From Polaribacter gangjinensis (GTDB lineage Bacteria; Bacteroidota; Bacteroidia; Flavobacteriales; Flavobacteriaceae): DNA of 64,000 nucleotides. Positions 45,247 to 52,361 of this stretch are shown here, in pieces. Position 1 is the stretch's first letter, and each line of letters opens with the position of its first letter. The notes under the pieces are model-generated. The model was not told where the DNA came from. It searched no databases and was given only the letters and a program-made list of their open reading frames with translations. The stretch is taken from contig NZ_CP150662.1 of NCBI RefSeq assembly GCF_038024125.1, positions 513,501 through 577,500 on the forward strand, in the 5' to 3' direction. The position numbers and the translations under genes are program-made.

Positions 45247-45883
45247 AATAATTTTAATATTATTACCCCTAATTTTATTTTCCCAAAAAAAAATTGAGGG
45301 TAAATACAATATTCACAAGGAAAATTATTTTCATGACATAAGTACGAATTTTACATTTTTTAAGAATGGTACTTTTGCATATGAACAATCGCAAGATTTT
45401 GGCATTCAACAATTTGGAAGCGGACATTATTTTATCAATAAAGATTCATTAATGTTGAATTATGACTTAACAAAACTGATGAATAATAGTTATCATGTTT
45501 ATAAATATTATAAAAATAATAAAGATTCAATTACCATTAAATTAAATATTTATGATTATAATAGGAAAATAATTTCAAACCAACCAATAATAATTCTCTC
45601 AGATAAAACTGATTATGTTTCAAATAAGTATGGTAAAGTAGAAATTAACATGAAAAAGGAAAATAAACAAATTGAATTAAATATTCCTGATAGTTTATTT
45701 GGTTATAATTTTAAAATTTTTAAAGATTGTAATTATGAAATTGATGTTTTTTTAAATACTGAAAACTTAGGAATAGGTATAAAAAATCAAATAATGAAAT
45801 ATAAAATAGTTGAACAAAAAGATGATTTTATAAAACTTAAAAATACCAACGGAATTATTAAATTAGTAAAACAAACTGAGTAA
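45200..45883 (+). CDS. Exported protein of unknown function
   Basis: 227 residues, overlapping the end of the metalloprotease-like gene by 47 nt, so coupled to it. Residues 14-29 (AIKIILILLPLILFSQ) look like a signal peptide with an unusually long basic lead. The mature part has beta-rich repeats, Lys and Asn in excess, and a DFGIQQFGSGHYFINKDSL segment reminiscent of small exported lipocalin-like domains. Not recognised. Possibly an immunity or cofactor protein for the upstream protease, by position only. Confidence 0.72.
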   Translation: MKKVETQTQKVKNAIKIILILLPLILFSQKKIEGKYNIHKENYFHDISTNFTFFKNGTFAYEQSQDFGIQQFGSGHYFINKDSLMLNYDLTKLMNNSYHVYKYYKNNKDSITIKLNIYDYNRKIISNQPIIILSDKTDYVSNKYGKVEINMKKENKQIELNIPDSLFGYNFKIFKDCNYEIDVFLNTENLGIGIKNQIMKYKIVEQKDDFIKLKNTNGIIKLVKQTE

Positions 45884-45888
45884 AATAC

Positions 45889-46026
45889 AAACCACAACCA
45901 TGCATATAAGAAATAGCAGGAAAGTGCAAGCCTCAAAGTTTGCGCTTTTCTGCTATCTTTGGTTAAAGTTGGTAAATATAGTACTTGTTTAGCTGCTACT
46001 TCTTATATGCCCAACCGTTGTAACCC
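45889..46026. repeat. Cassette-boundary palindrome B
   Basis: A 138-nt imperfect palindrome starting 6 nt after a stop codon. Paired parts from outside in: ACAAC (45894-45898) with GTTGT (46017-46021), CATATAAGAA (45903-45912) with TTCTTATATG (46000-46009), TAGCAG (45914-45919) with CTGCTA (45993-45998). ATAGCAG also pairs with CTGCTAT at 45950-45956 to make an inner hairpin. The right end GTTGTAACCC is repeated inverted after the TPR gene. Confidence 0.82.
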
Positions 46027-46069
46027 ATTATGACCCGTCCTAAAAAAAGGCTACATAATTTTAAACATT

Positions 46070-46435
46070 ATGTACAAAAACGACAGAGTAACCAGACGTT
46101 ACAGTGAACCTTTTAAATTAAAAATTTTATCCGAACTTACCAACGGAAAATATAATAAATATCAACTTGGTAAACTTTATGGTATTGCTCCTACAACCAT
46201 TAATGAATGGATTCGGAAATATGAACGTAAAGACCTTATGAACACTAGAGTTATGGTAGAAACTAATGATGAAATATCTCGAATTAAAGCGCTTCAAAAA
46301 GAAATTGAACAACTTAAAAAACTTTTGCTAAAAAAAGATTTAGATCAAATGGTTGAACAATCTTATTTAGAAGTTGCTGCGCAAAAACTAGGCTATAAAA
46401 ATGTTTTGGAACTTAAAAAAAAACTAAATATTTAG
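46070..46435 (+). CDS. IS3-family transposase OrfA
   Basis: 121 residues. The N-terminal HTH (YSEPFKLKILSELTNGKYNK, then LYGIAPTTINEWIRKYE) recognises the element ends. A C-terminal leucine-zipper-like helix (DEISRIKALQKEIEQLKKLL) mediates multimerisation. The 3' end of the gene contains AAAAAAAAA (46415-46423), at which a -1 shift moves ribosomes into the orfB frame. Confidence 0.93.
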   Translation: MYKNDRVTRRYSEPFKLKILSELTNGKYNKYQLGKLYGIAPTTINEWIRKYERKDLMNTRVMVETNDEISRIKALQKEIEQLKKLLLKKDLDQMVEQSYLEVAAQKLGYKNVLELKKKLNI

Positions 46436-47292
46436 CCTTAACATTTGCTGTAGATAATAACAAAGGATTTGCTTCTATTTCTGCCATTTGTGAATGTTTT
46501 AATCTCAAAAGAGATGCCTATTATAAATACAAAAACAGAGCTGATAATCGTATTTCGATAGAACAAAAAATAATTCATATTGTTAAGAAAAGACGCAAAT
46601 CCTTACCTAGAGAAGGCGTACGTAAGCTATTAAAATCTTTACATGATGATTTTGATAAACAGCATTTAAAAGTTGGTAGAGATGCTTTATTCAAGATACT
46701 AAGACAACATAATATGCTTACACTTAGAAAGAAATACAGTTGCAGAACTACAAACTCTTATCATCGATTTTATAAGTATAACAATCTTATAAAAGAAATC
46801 AAAGTTACCAAACCTAATCAAGTATGGGTCTCTGATATTACCTATATCAGAACTTTAAAAGGGTTTTGTTATTTAGCGCTCATTACAGATATGTATTCTC
46901 GTAAAATTGTTGGTTATGACCTAAGTAATAGCCTGGAACTAAAAGGTTGTGTAAGAGCTCTTAATAAGGCTTTGTACAAAACAAAAAACATAAATGGACT
47001 CATACATCATTCTGACAGAGGAATACAATATTGTAGTAATGTATATACGCAAATATTGAAAAGAAATAACATAGAAATCAGTATGACTGAAGAAAATCAT
47101 TGCTACGAAAACGCAATGGCTGAGAGAGTTAATGGAATTTTAAAAGATGAATTTTATTTAGATCAAACATTTATCAACACAACTCACGCAAAAAGAGCTG
47201 CAAAAAATGCAATTAATTTATACAACCAAATAAGATTACACTTATCTTTAAACTTTAAAACACCAAATATGGTATACCAATTATCAGCTTAA
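46417..47292 (+). CDS. IS3-family transposase OrfB (DDE catalytic part)
   Basis: Open from 46417 in the -1 frame relative to orfA; about 291 residues when made as an OrfAB fusion through the A9 slip. It holds the HTH_21 region (REGVRKLLKSLHDDF) and the rve integrase core with D in VWVSDITYIRT, D in HHSDRGIQYCS and E in NAMAERVNGILKDE. All three DDE residues are present, so the transposase looks functional. The first ATG in frame is at 46714, far inside the domain. Confidence 0.92.
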   Translation, partial: KKTKYLALTFAVDNNKGFASISAICECFNLKRDAYYKYKNRADNRISIEQKIIHIVKKRRKSLPREGVRKLLKSLHDDFDKQHLKVGRDALFKILRQHNMLTLRKKYSCRTTNSYHRFYKYNNLIKEIKVTKPNQVWVSDITYIRTLKGFCYLALITDMYSRKIVGYDLSNSLELKGCVRALNKALYKTKNINGLIHHSDRGIQYCSNVYTQILKRNNIEISMTEENHCYENAMAERVNGILKDEFYLDQTFINTTHAKRAAKNAINLYNQIRLHLSLNFKTPNMVYQLSA

Positions 47293-47334
47293 AATCATTT
47301 TTAACCTGTAGCCATATTTTAGGACTAGACATTA

Positions 47335-47955
47335 ATGAAAAAATTCTCAAACTTCATTTCGATATTAGCAACTATTTCAGCAATAACAACTGTTATAGCT
47401 GCAGTTGGACTTCTTGGTTTTGGAATATATAATCTTTATGAATCAAACGAATCCAAGGAAGAAAGAACAGAAGTTAAAAGAAGTTTATTTTATCATAATG
47501 AAATCGCTCCAAAAATTGACAGTCTTATTTATACAAACCCTCAATTAGCAATTAAAGCTATTGATAAGTTAATTAACGAATATCCTGAAATTTACTTTTT
47601 GGAAATGCAAAAAGGAATAGCTTATTACCAAATTGATTCTTTAAATTTAGCAATCAAAGAATTTAAAATATCAATGAATAAAAGTGGTTATGAATTTCCG
47701 ACAGCCCTAGGTTATATTGGAAAGACTTTGGTAAAACAAAAAATGTTTGACGAGGCAATAGTTGAATTCAAAAAAGCTGAAAATCAAAATTCTAAATACA
47801 CTCTTGATATTGCCGAGACTTATGAGCTAAAAGGAGATGTTGAAAATGCAATAAAATATTATGAAAAAAGAATTAATGCTATTAAGTCAGTAGAATTTTA
47901 TAAAGAACAAGTTGACCTAATAAGAAAAAGAGTAGAAAAGCTAATAGAGAAATAA
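47335..47955 (+). CDS. Membrane-anchored TPR-like protein
   Basis: 206 residues. An N-terminal membrane helix (AAVGLLGFGIYNLY, around residues 12-32) is followed by tetratricopeptide-like helix pairs: AIKAIDKLINEYPEIYFLEMQKGIAYYQIDSLNLAIKEF, TALGYIGKTLVKQKMFDEAIVEFKKAENQN and DIAETYELKGDVENAIKYYEK hold the TPR spacing. It begins 3 nt after the IS, so its original promoter has been cut away. Probably a scaffold protein; partner unknown. Confidence 0.82.
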   Translation: MKKFSNFISILATISAITTVIAAVGLLGFGIYNLYESNESKEERTEVKRSLFYHNEIAPKIDSLIYTNPQLAIKAIDKLINEYPEIYFLEMQKGIAYYQIDSLNLAIKEFKISMNKSGYEFPTALGYIGKTLVKQKMFDEAIVEFKKAENQNSKYTLDIAETYELKGDVENAIKYYEKRINAIKSVEFYKEQVDLIRKRVEKLIEK

Positions 47956-47959
47956 TAAC

Positions 47960-48097
47960 GGGTTACAACACCGTATAAAAAAATTACTACTTTTATCTTT
48001 GTCAAAATTTGTTGCTTGTTTGCCAACTTGAGAATTTCCGTTGGAAATTCCTCGTTGTCAAAACCGCAACTTTTCATACACAAAAATGTTACCAGCA
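47960..48097. repeat. Cassette-boundary palindrome C
   Basis: A 138-nt imperfect palindrome starting 5 nt after the TPR stop. Left end GGGTTACAAC is the exact inverse of GTTGTAACCC before the same gene (46017-46026). It continues with TATAAAAA (47974-47981). Inner hairpin GAATTTCC/GGAAATTC and a right end ATACACAAAAATGTTACC that pairs loosely with the left end. GTTACCAGCA (48088-48097) is matched inverted after the next ORF. Confidence 0.8.
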
Positions 48098-48121
48098 ATA
48101 TTAAGAACGAGAACATAACAA

Positions 48122-48820
48122 ATGAACCCATTTACAACAATAGCAAATTTATTACTTTACGGACTGACATTACTATGCTTCTTTATTCCTTTCAAAAAGG
48201 GACAACGTCAGACTGGATACATTGTTGGAATAACTCTAGTTACAATCATTACTTGGACACTAATTGGAAATCTAGATTTTCTTGTAATTTTTATTTGGCC
48301 AATAATTATCATGTTCCAAATAATTTTCATTTCCTATTGGATTTTTAACGCTTTTAATAAAAAGAAGACAGGACAGATAATTGCAGGAATTCTGACTATT
48401 GGATTTCTCTTACTGATAATGGAACCTTGGATTTCAGATTGGACATTTAGTAAGAAAGATGCAATAAAAATTCTTAGTGTGCATAATTTTGAATTGAATG
48501 ACGATTTCATAATACTAAAGAACGAAGCTGGTGGATTTAGAGACTACTATGAAACATTTACGCTAAAATTATCAGATAATGATTTCAATAGAATTTCTGA
48601 AAAAATCAAAACTTCTAAAAACTACAAAGGACATTTTACAAATTATTCTAACCTTCCAACAGCAGATTACAAAACGACTGACACAATTGACTTTGAGACT
48701 GATAATCATTTTGAAAGAGAGTATTGGACAAGTAAAAAAATGGAAAACGGTACCTTTCATTTCAGATTTCAATTAGACAAAGAAAATAAAGAATTAAGCT
48801 ACATTGGAAGCGATGAATAA
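48122..48820 (+). CDS. Membrane protein of unknown function
   Basis: 232 residues. Three membrane helices occupy roughly residues 5-25, 32-53, and 55-75, with a fourth near 85-105 (IIAGILTIGFLLLIMEPWI). The C-terminal half is soluble (SKKDAIKILSVHNFELNDDFIILKNE) and probably cytoplasmic or periplasmic, with many acidic residues. Not recognised. It forms one unit of the cassette-like array: flanked by the inverted 10-mers GTTACCAGCA (48088) and TGCTGGTAAC (48824). Confidence 0.75.
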   Translation: MNPFTTIANLLLYGLTLLCFFIPFKKGQRQTGYIVGITLVTIITWTLIGNLDFLVIFIWPIIIMFQIIFISYWIFNAFNKKKTGQIIAGILTIGFLLLIMEPWISDWTFSKKDAIKILSVHNFELNDDFIILKNEAGGFRDYYETFTLKLSDNDFNRISEKIKTSKNYKGHFTNYSNLPTADYKTTDTIDFETDNHFEREYWTSKKMENGTFHFRFQLDKENKELSYIGSDE

Positions 48821-48823
48821 AAC

Positions 48824-48865
48824 TGCTGGTAACAACGTTTATAAAAAGCTAGGCAACTTTAAAAA
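48824..48865. repeat. Cassette-boundary element D (short)
   Basis: Starts 4 nt after a stop with TGCTGGTAAC, exact inverse of the left end of the same unit. It then reads ACAACGTTTATAAAAA, matching the ACAAC-n-TATAARAA motif of elements B and C. The right half that pairs with the left in B and C is not evident, so it is either shortened or fused to the HNH cassette. Confidence 0.7.
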
Positions 48866-48871
48866 ATCCAT

Positions 48872-49204
48872 ATGGCAAACAAATGGGGAATTCCCAAAGA
48901 AACAGAAGAATCTGTGATCAAAAGAGATTTAGCTTGTGTTTATTGTGGTGTGAGTTTTTCAATTGAACACAAGTCAAGAAAAACCAAACCTACTTGGGAA
49001 CATATTGTAAATGATATACGGATTAATTCAATTCACAACATTGCTTTATGTTGTACTTCTTGTAATGCCAGTAAAGGAGCAAAATTATTAGAAGATTGGT
49101 TAAAAAGTGCATATTGTAATTCCAAAAGCATCTCAAAAGAAACAGTCAGTCAAGTAATAAAAAATGCACTTGAAAACCCACCAAAATTAACTCTCAAAGA
49201 ATAA
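48872..49204 (+). CDS. HNH endonuclease
   Basis: 110 residues. Zinc-supported HNH fold: CVYCG near residue 23, TWEHIVND with the catalytic histidine, NIALCCTSCNASKG with the second CxxC and the asparagine/lysine end. A basic tail follows. Such small HNH proteins occur in mobile genes and restriction or homing systems; no partner methyltransferase is visible here. It lies directly after boundary element D. Confidence 0.9.
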   Translation: MANKWGIPKETEESVIKRDLACVYCGVSFSIEHKSRKTKPTWEHIVNDIRINSIHNIALCCTSCNASKGAKLLEDWLKSAYCNSKSISKETVSQVIKNALENPPKLTLKE

Positions 49205-49240
49205 TGAATTGGATTATTTTAGTAAACATGTAAATTACAG

Positions 49241-49305
49241 TTTTACAAATAACAATCAAACAATACTCAAAAAATGATTTGAACTAAATTATCATTACAA
49301 ACAAG
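49241..49305. repeat. Direct repeat E, downstream of the HNH gene
   Basis: About 57 nt related to the segment at 49655-49711. Shared words include TTTACAAATAAC, ATACTCAAAAA, and TGATTTG. The two copies frame the 79-residue ORF. Confidence 0.65.
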
Positions 49306-49375
49306 TTATTTATGCTATTTAACAACCTAAAAAATTATATTTTAGCATTAAAATTAATTTATAAATAAATTAGCT

Positions 49376-49615
49376 ATGACAACTTTTACTGATAAAATTG
49401 TAATTATAGGGTCAATAAGTATACTTATTTTACCTTTTATTTTAAGAATTAAAACTTCTTATAAAATCCTATTTATAATCTGTGGATTAGCAGCCATTGC
49501 TACTACTTTCTTTGAAAGTAATGTAATTCTTAATTTTTTTACGTGTGCTTTTTTAATAATGCCTTTTATCATTTCAAAAATTAAAAAAGATGCAATCTTT
49601 ATAAAAAGGCAATAA
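49376..49615 (+). CDS. Small hydrophobic protein with two to three membrane helices
   Basis: 79 residues, nearly all hydrophobic: KIVIIGSISILILPFILR, ILFIICGLAAIATTFF and FFTCAFLIMPFIISKI are membrane segments, the tail KKDAIFIKRQ is basic. Not recognised. It is bracketed by a pair of direct repeats (49241 and 49655), like one more unit of the island. Confidence 0.6.
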   Translation: MTTFTDKIVIIGSISILILPFILRIKTSYKILFIICGLAAIATTFFESNVILNFFTCAFLIMPFIISKIKKDAIFIKRQ

Positions 49616-49654
49616 TAAATTAAAAAAATCAAACTAATTAAATCAATCTTTCTC

Positions 49655-49711
49655 GTTTACAAATAACCATACTCAAAAATTGATTTGTATGAAATTAAGG
49701 TCATTATTAAG
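49655..49711. repeat. Direct repeat F, downstream of the 79-residue ORF
   Basis: Related to repeat E at 49241-49305 in the same orientation (GTTTACAAATAAC, ACTCAAAAA, TTGATTTG), with a small deletion. Confidence 0.62.
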
Positions 49712-49762
49712 TCAGTTCCTTGCGCATTAAAAAATCCATACTTTTCATTTTTTTAAAAGAAA

Positions 49763-49850
49763 CGTATGTAAATAAAATTACATACGCATGTAAATAACTT
49801 TTCAAGCGTACGTAAATAACTTTACATGCGTATGTTTTTATAAAGAGGTA
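49763..49850. repeat. Array 1 of four 22-nt units (CGTAYGTAAATAA type)
   Basis: Units start exactly every 22 nt at 49763, 49785, 49807 and 49829. The first ten bases are CGTATGTAAA, CGCATGTAAA, CGTACGTAAA and CGTATGTTTT; the remaining 12 bases vary. The array also holds a perfect inverted pair CATACGCATGTAAA / TTTACATGCGTATG. Such 22-nt periodic direct repeats fit binding sites on one DNA face (two helical turns). Confidence 0.85.
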
Positions 49851-49870
49851 CGGTGCAATTGTATATTTTA

Positions 49871-49958
49871 TCTAGATAAAATGAAAAAATAATCTAGATA
49901 ATTGTAACAAATAATCTAGATAAAAATTTAAAAAAATGTAGATAAAATAAAATGAAAA
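49871..49958. repeat. Array 2 of four 22-nt units (TCTAGATAA type)
   Basis: Units begin at 49871, 49893, 49915 and 49937 with TCTAGATAAA, TCTAGATAAT, TCTAGATAAA and TGTAGATAAA. Three units form the palindrome TTATCTAGATAA or close. Same 22-nt period as array 1 but a different sequence; 20 nt separate the arrays. Confidence 0.87.
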
Positions 49959-50106
49959 TAAGAGTGCCGATTTTATTTACTAAAATGCTATGCTTACTTT
50001 TTTTAAAGCAACTAAAAACTAGCTGTTTATCTTAAATGTAAATATACGAAAAAAAGTATGATATCTTGTAAAAATTTCATGTACATTACCGATACATATA
50101 TTTTGT

Positions 50107-50114
50107 TATTTTTG
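50107..50114 (+). promoter_or_regulatory. Candidate -7 box of the YCII-like gene
   Basis: TATTTTTG fits TAnnTTTG and lies 45 nt upstream of the ATG at 50160. A -33 TTG at the right distance is not obvious. Confidence 0.4.
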
Positions 50115-50159
50115 GAGTTAAAATCAACTTTGTTCAATAAATACTAATCAAACAATTCT

Positions 50160-50642
50160 ATGAAACAGCTTTTTTTATGCATCACTTTGCTTTCGTTAAA
50201 TAGTATTTTTAGTCAAAATACCTCACAAAAAGACAGCGTCAACACCAATCCTAATTACGACAAAGCATTGGCTGAAAAATTAGGTGCTGATGATTATGGT
50301 ATGAAAAGTTATTTTTTTGTGATTTTAAAAACTGGCAAAAACACCACTACTGATAAGGAATTGATTGCCAAAAGTTTTAAAGGTCATATGGACAATATGA
50401 GCAAAATGCTTGCTGATAAAAAGTTAGTGGTTGCTGGTCCTATGGGTAAAAACGATTTGAGTTATAGAGGAATTTTTATTCTCAGCAATGTAAAAACCAT
50501 TGAGGAAGCCAAAGAATTGTTACAAACTGATCTTGCTATTAAAAATGGCTTGTTAGATTTTGAAATTTTCAATTGGTATGGCTCAGCAGCTTTGCCTGAA
50601 TACCTGCCTTTTTCGGATAAAATTTGGAAAGTGAATCCTTAA
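50160..50642 (+). CDS. Exported YCII-related protein
   Basis: 160 residues. A signal peptide (MKQLFLCITLLSLNSIFSQ) precedes a YCII-like dimeric alpha/beta domain: YFFVILKTGKN, KSFKGHMDNMSKMLADKKLVVAGPM, then FILSNVKTIEEAKELLQTD, and the usual FEIFNWYG near the end. Histidine and Asp of the YCII pocket are visible in FKGHMDNM. Function unknown; an exported YCII is common in Bacteroidota. Downstream of the 22-nt arrays, which may control it (inference). Confidence 0.85.
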   Translation: MKQLFLCITLLSLNSIFSQNTSQKDSVNTNPNYDKALAEKLGADDYGMKSYFFVILKTGKNTTTDKELIAKSFKGHMDNMSKMLADKKLVVAGPMGKNDLSYRGIFILSNVKTIEEAKELLQTDLAIKNGLLDFEIFNWYGSAALPEYLPFSDKIWKVNP

Positions 50643-50715
50643 ATTTGTTACTAAAGAATCCGATTTTATGTAGTTTTTAAATTTTGATTTTTTTAATTGG
50701 TTAATAACCAAAAAA

Positions 50716-51789
50716 CTAATCAATCACTGCATTTATTTTTTCCCAAAGTGCGTCATCAAATCCTGAAACTGCAAAATTTGGATTCGCAATATTTGATGCA
50801 TTTCCCATTCTAATAACCACCATTTTTTTACTTGGAATTACATAAATACGTTGGTCATTTGCACCCATAGCAGCATACATGTCTTGTGGTGCATTAGGAA
50901 CTAATGATCCTTGAAAAACGGTTTGCTCACTAGGAATCATAAACGATGTTTTTCCATTTAGCCACCATAAATATCCATAAGATGGATTGATGTTTTGCGA
51001 AGATGAAACACATTCTTTAAAAAATGATTCGTTGAGTATTTGCTCATCATTCCATTTTCCGTTGTTGAGGGCTAAAAGTCCGAATCTAGCCATGCTTCTG
51101 GTGGTACTGTGATAAATAGAAAAAATGACGCCAAAATTCCAAAAACCATCCATACCAATTTTGTCTTTTAATTTGGCATTGAAATAGGTTTCAAAATTTT
51201 GATTGCTAGCTGCAGAAGTAATGTTTATCAATCTTTGAAAAACATTTCCATAAGCCCATCTTGTGCCTGCATCAGCTACATAATTCAAATTCGATTTTAC
51301 AACCAATTGCTTGCTGTCATCAATACCTGATGTCATACTCAATAAATTTTTTACAGTAATCAGATTTTCTTTTTCTAGAGGCATGTTTGTCCAAGATGTC
51401 CCTAAATAACTAGAAACAGGATTGTTTATGTTTAAAAACTCTTCTTGTTGTGCAATTCCTGTAGTTGCTGCAACCAAGGTTTTTCCAGCACTATTCCATT
51501 CCCAAGTTGTAGATGAAGTATGCCCAGTAAAATACGTTTCCATCACAATGCGCCCATTTACCAAAATCATAAAAGATTTGGTATTTTTTTGAACAAGAAA
51601 ATCTTTTAAGGGTTGTAGGGCATTTTGATTCCAACCCAAACTAGCTGCAGATTGAGTTTGCCAAGTAGTGCTGTTATTTGGAGGGAAATACATGGTTGTT
51701 GGTGGCGTAAGCTGCTCATCATCCGTGTTTTTACTACAACTACTTAGTGTTAAAAAAAGAAAGAATAGAAAAATTATTGATTTTGTCAT
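50716..51789 (-). CDS. Serine beta-lactamase-like lipoprotein (class C/esterase family)
   Basis: 357 residues. Lipobox LSSC places Cys18 at the lipidated N-terminus, so the protein is anchored in the membrane outside the cytoplasm. The catalytic SxxK is S100-A-G-K103, and Y180-G-N182 is the YxN motif. The family covers beta-lactamases, DD-peptidases and esterases; the sequence does not say which. It is convergent with the YCII gene, 73 nt apart. Confidence 0.9.
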   Translation of the reverse strand: MTKSIIFLFFLFLTLSSCSKNTDDEQLTPPTTMYFPPNNSTTWQTQSAASLGWNQNALQPLKDFLVQKNTKSFMILVNGRIVMETYFTGHTSSTTWEWNSAGKTLVAATTGIAQQEEFLNINNPVSSYLGTSWTNMPLEKENLITVKNLLSMTSGIDDSKQLVVKSNLNYVADAGTRWAYGNVFQRLINITSAASNQNFETYFNAKLKDKIGMDGFWNFGVIFSIYHSTTRSMARFGLLALNNGKWNDEQILNESFFKECVSSSQNINPSYGYLWWLNGKTSFMIPSEQTVFQGSLVPNAPQDMYAAMGANDQRIYVIPSKKMVVIRMGNASNIANPNFAVSGFDDALWEKINAVID

Positions 51790-51909
51790 TGATTTGCAGT
51801 TATTTATCCATTTGACATTAATTTTTGAGATTGGTTTAATTGTAAGTTAAAAATTAAACCCTTAAAAATAAAGAAATTAGAGATAAATATTGTCAAAAAA
51901 TTGTTGCAA

Positions 51910-52227
51910 TCAATCCTTCCCTACAGATTCATAACTTGGTAAAGGAAAACTGATTTTCATCAATTCGATTTTATCAAACAACTCTCCCACTCCTAAACTC
52001 GACCAAATGATAAAGAATCCCAATAGAATTTTAAGTATCAATAACGTTTTTTGCGGAATTTTTTCGATAATTAAATTGATGATTGGTAAAAAGAAAATGA
52101 ATGATAATAAAATGATGAACAATCCGTAAAAAGGATCATTTCCCCAAAAAGTATTTACAAAACCGATATAAAAAAATAAAAGTCCGAATACTGTGTTTAC
52201 GATAAGTGTGCTAGCTGATTTTTTCAT
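51910..52227 (-). CDS. Small membrane protein of unknown function
   Basis: 105 residues with three hydrophobic helices: VFGLLFFYIGFVNTFWG, LFIILLSFIFFLPIINLII and LILKILLGFFIIWSSLGV. A short soluble tail ends SYESVGKD. Not recognised. Stands alone between the beta-lactamase-like gene and the sulfonolipid pair on the same strand. Confidence 0.72.
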   Translation of the reverse strand: MKKSASTLIVNTVFGLLFFYIGFVNTFWGNDPFYGLFIILLSFIFFLPIINLIIEKIPQKTLLILKILLGFFIIWSSLGVGELFDKIELMKISFPLPSYESVGKD

Positions 52228-52295
52228 GTACTATATGATTATGGTTGATGATTGATTTTTAACTAAACTATTGTTTTGTAAAATTAGTATAAAAA

Positions 52296-52331
52296 AAACT
52301 GTGAAATACTTGTTAAAGTAATTCACAGTTT
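52296..52331 (-). terminator. Terminator of the acyltransferase gene
   Basis: 10-bp arms AAACTGTGAA (52296-52305) and TTCACAGTTT (52322-52331), extended inward by ATACTT/AAGTAAT. On the minus strand T residues follow. It lies 31 nt after the stop of the PLP acyltransferase gene. Confidence 0.8.
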
Positions 52332-52361
52332 CATATTTAAATTCTAGTCATATAAAGTAGC

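Larger units (their letters stand above)
46031..47331 (+). mobile_element. IS3-family insertion sequence (1301 bp, apparently intact)
   Basis: Imperfect terminal inverted repeats: left 46031-46055 (TGACCCGTCCTAAAA...GGCTACA) and right 47307-47331, sharing GTCCTAAAA-A-GGCTACA. A 3-bp target duplication TTA flanks it (46028-46030 and 47332-47334). It carries orfA and orfB with an A9 frameshift site between. The insertion lies between palindrome B and the ATG of the TPR gene, so before insertion that palindrome was 4 nt from the ATG. Confidence 0.93.
49616..50159. other. 544-nt intergenic region with repeats, no gene
   Basis: No ORF with coding features is seen. It holds direct repeat F (49655-49711), then two neighbouring arrays of 22-nt units (49763-49850 and 49871-49958), then an AT-rich stretch with a -7-like box at 50107. 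The stretch 49960-50100 shows nothing else. Confidence 0.75.

Noticed and set aside
45889..46026. Classical integron attC site
   Set aside because: No GTTRRRY/RYYYAAC core pair was found; I keep only the weaker description attC-like palindrome.
48016..48348. 110-codon ORF overlapping the start of the 232-residue membrane protein
   Set aside because: It overlaps palindrome C and a better-supported gene in another frame; no conserved pattern.
49763..49958. CRISPR-like repeats
   Set aside because: The 22-nt units have no constant-repeat/variable-spacer layout and no cas genes are nearby; they are short direct repeats.
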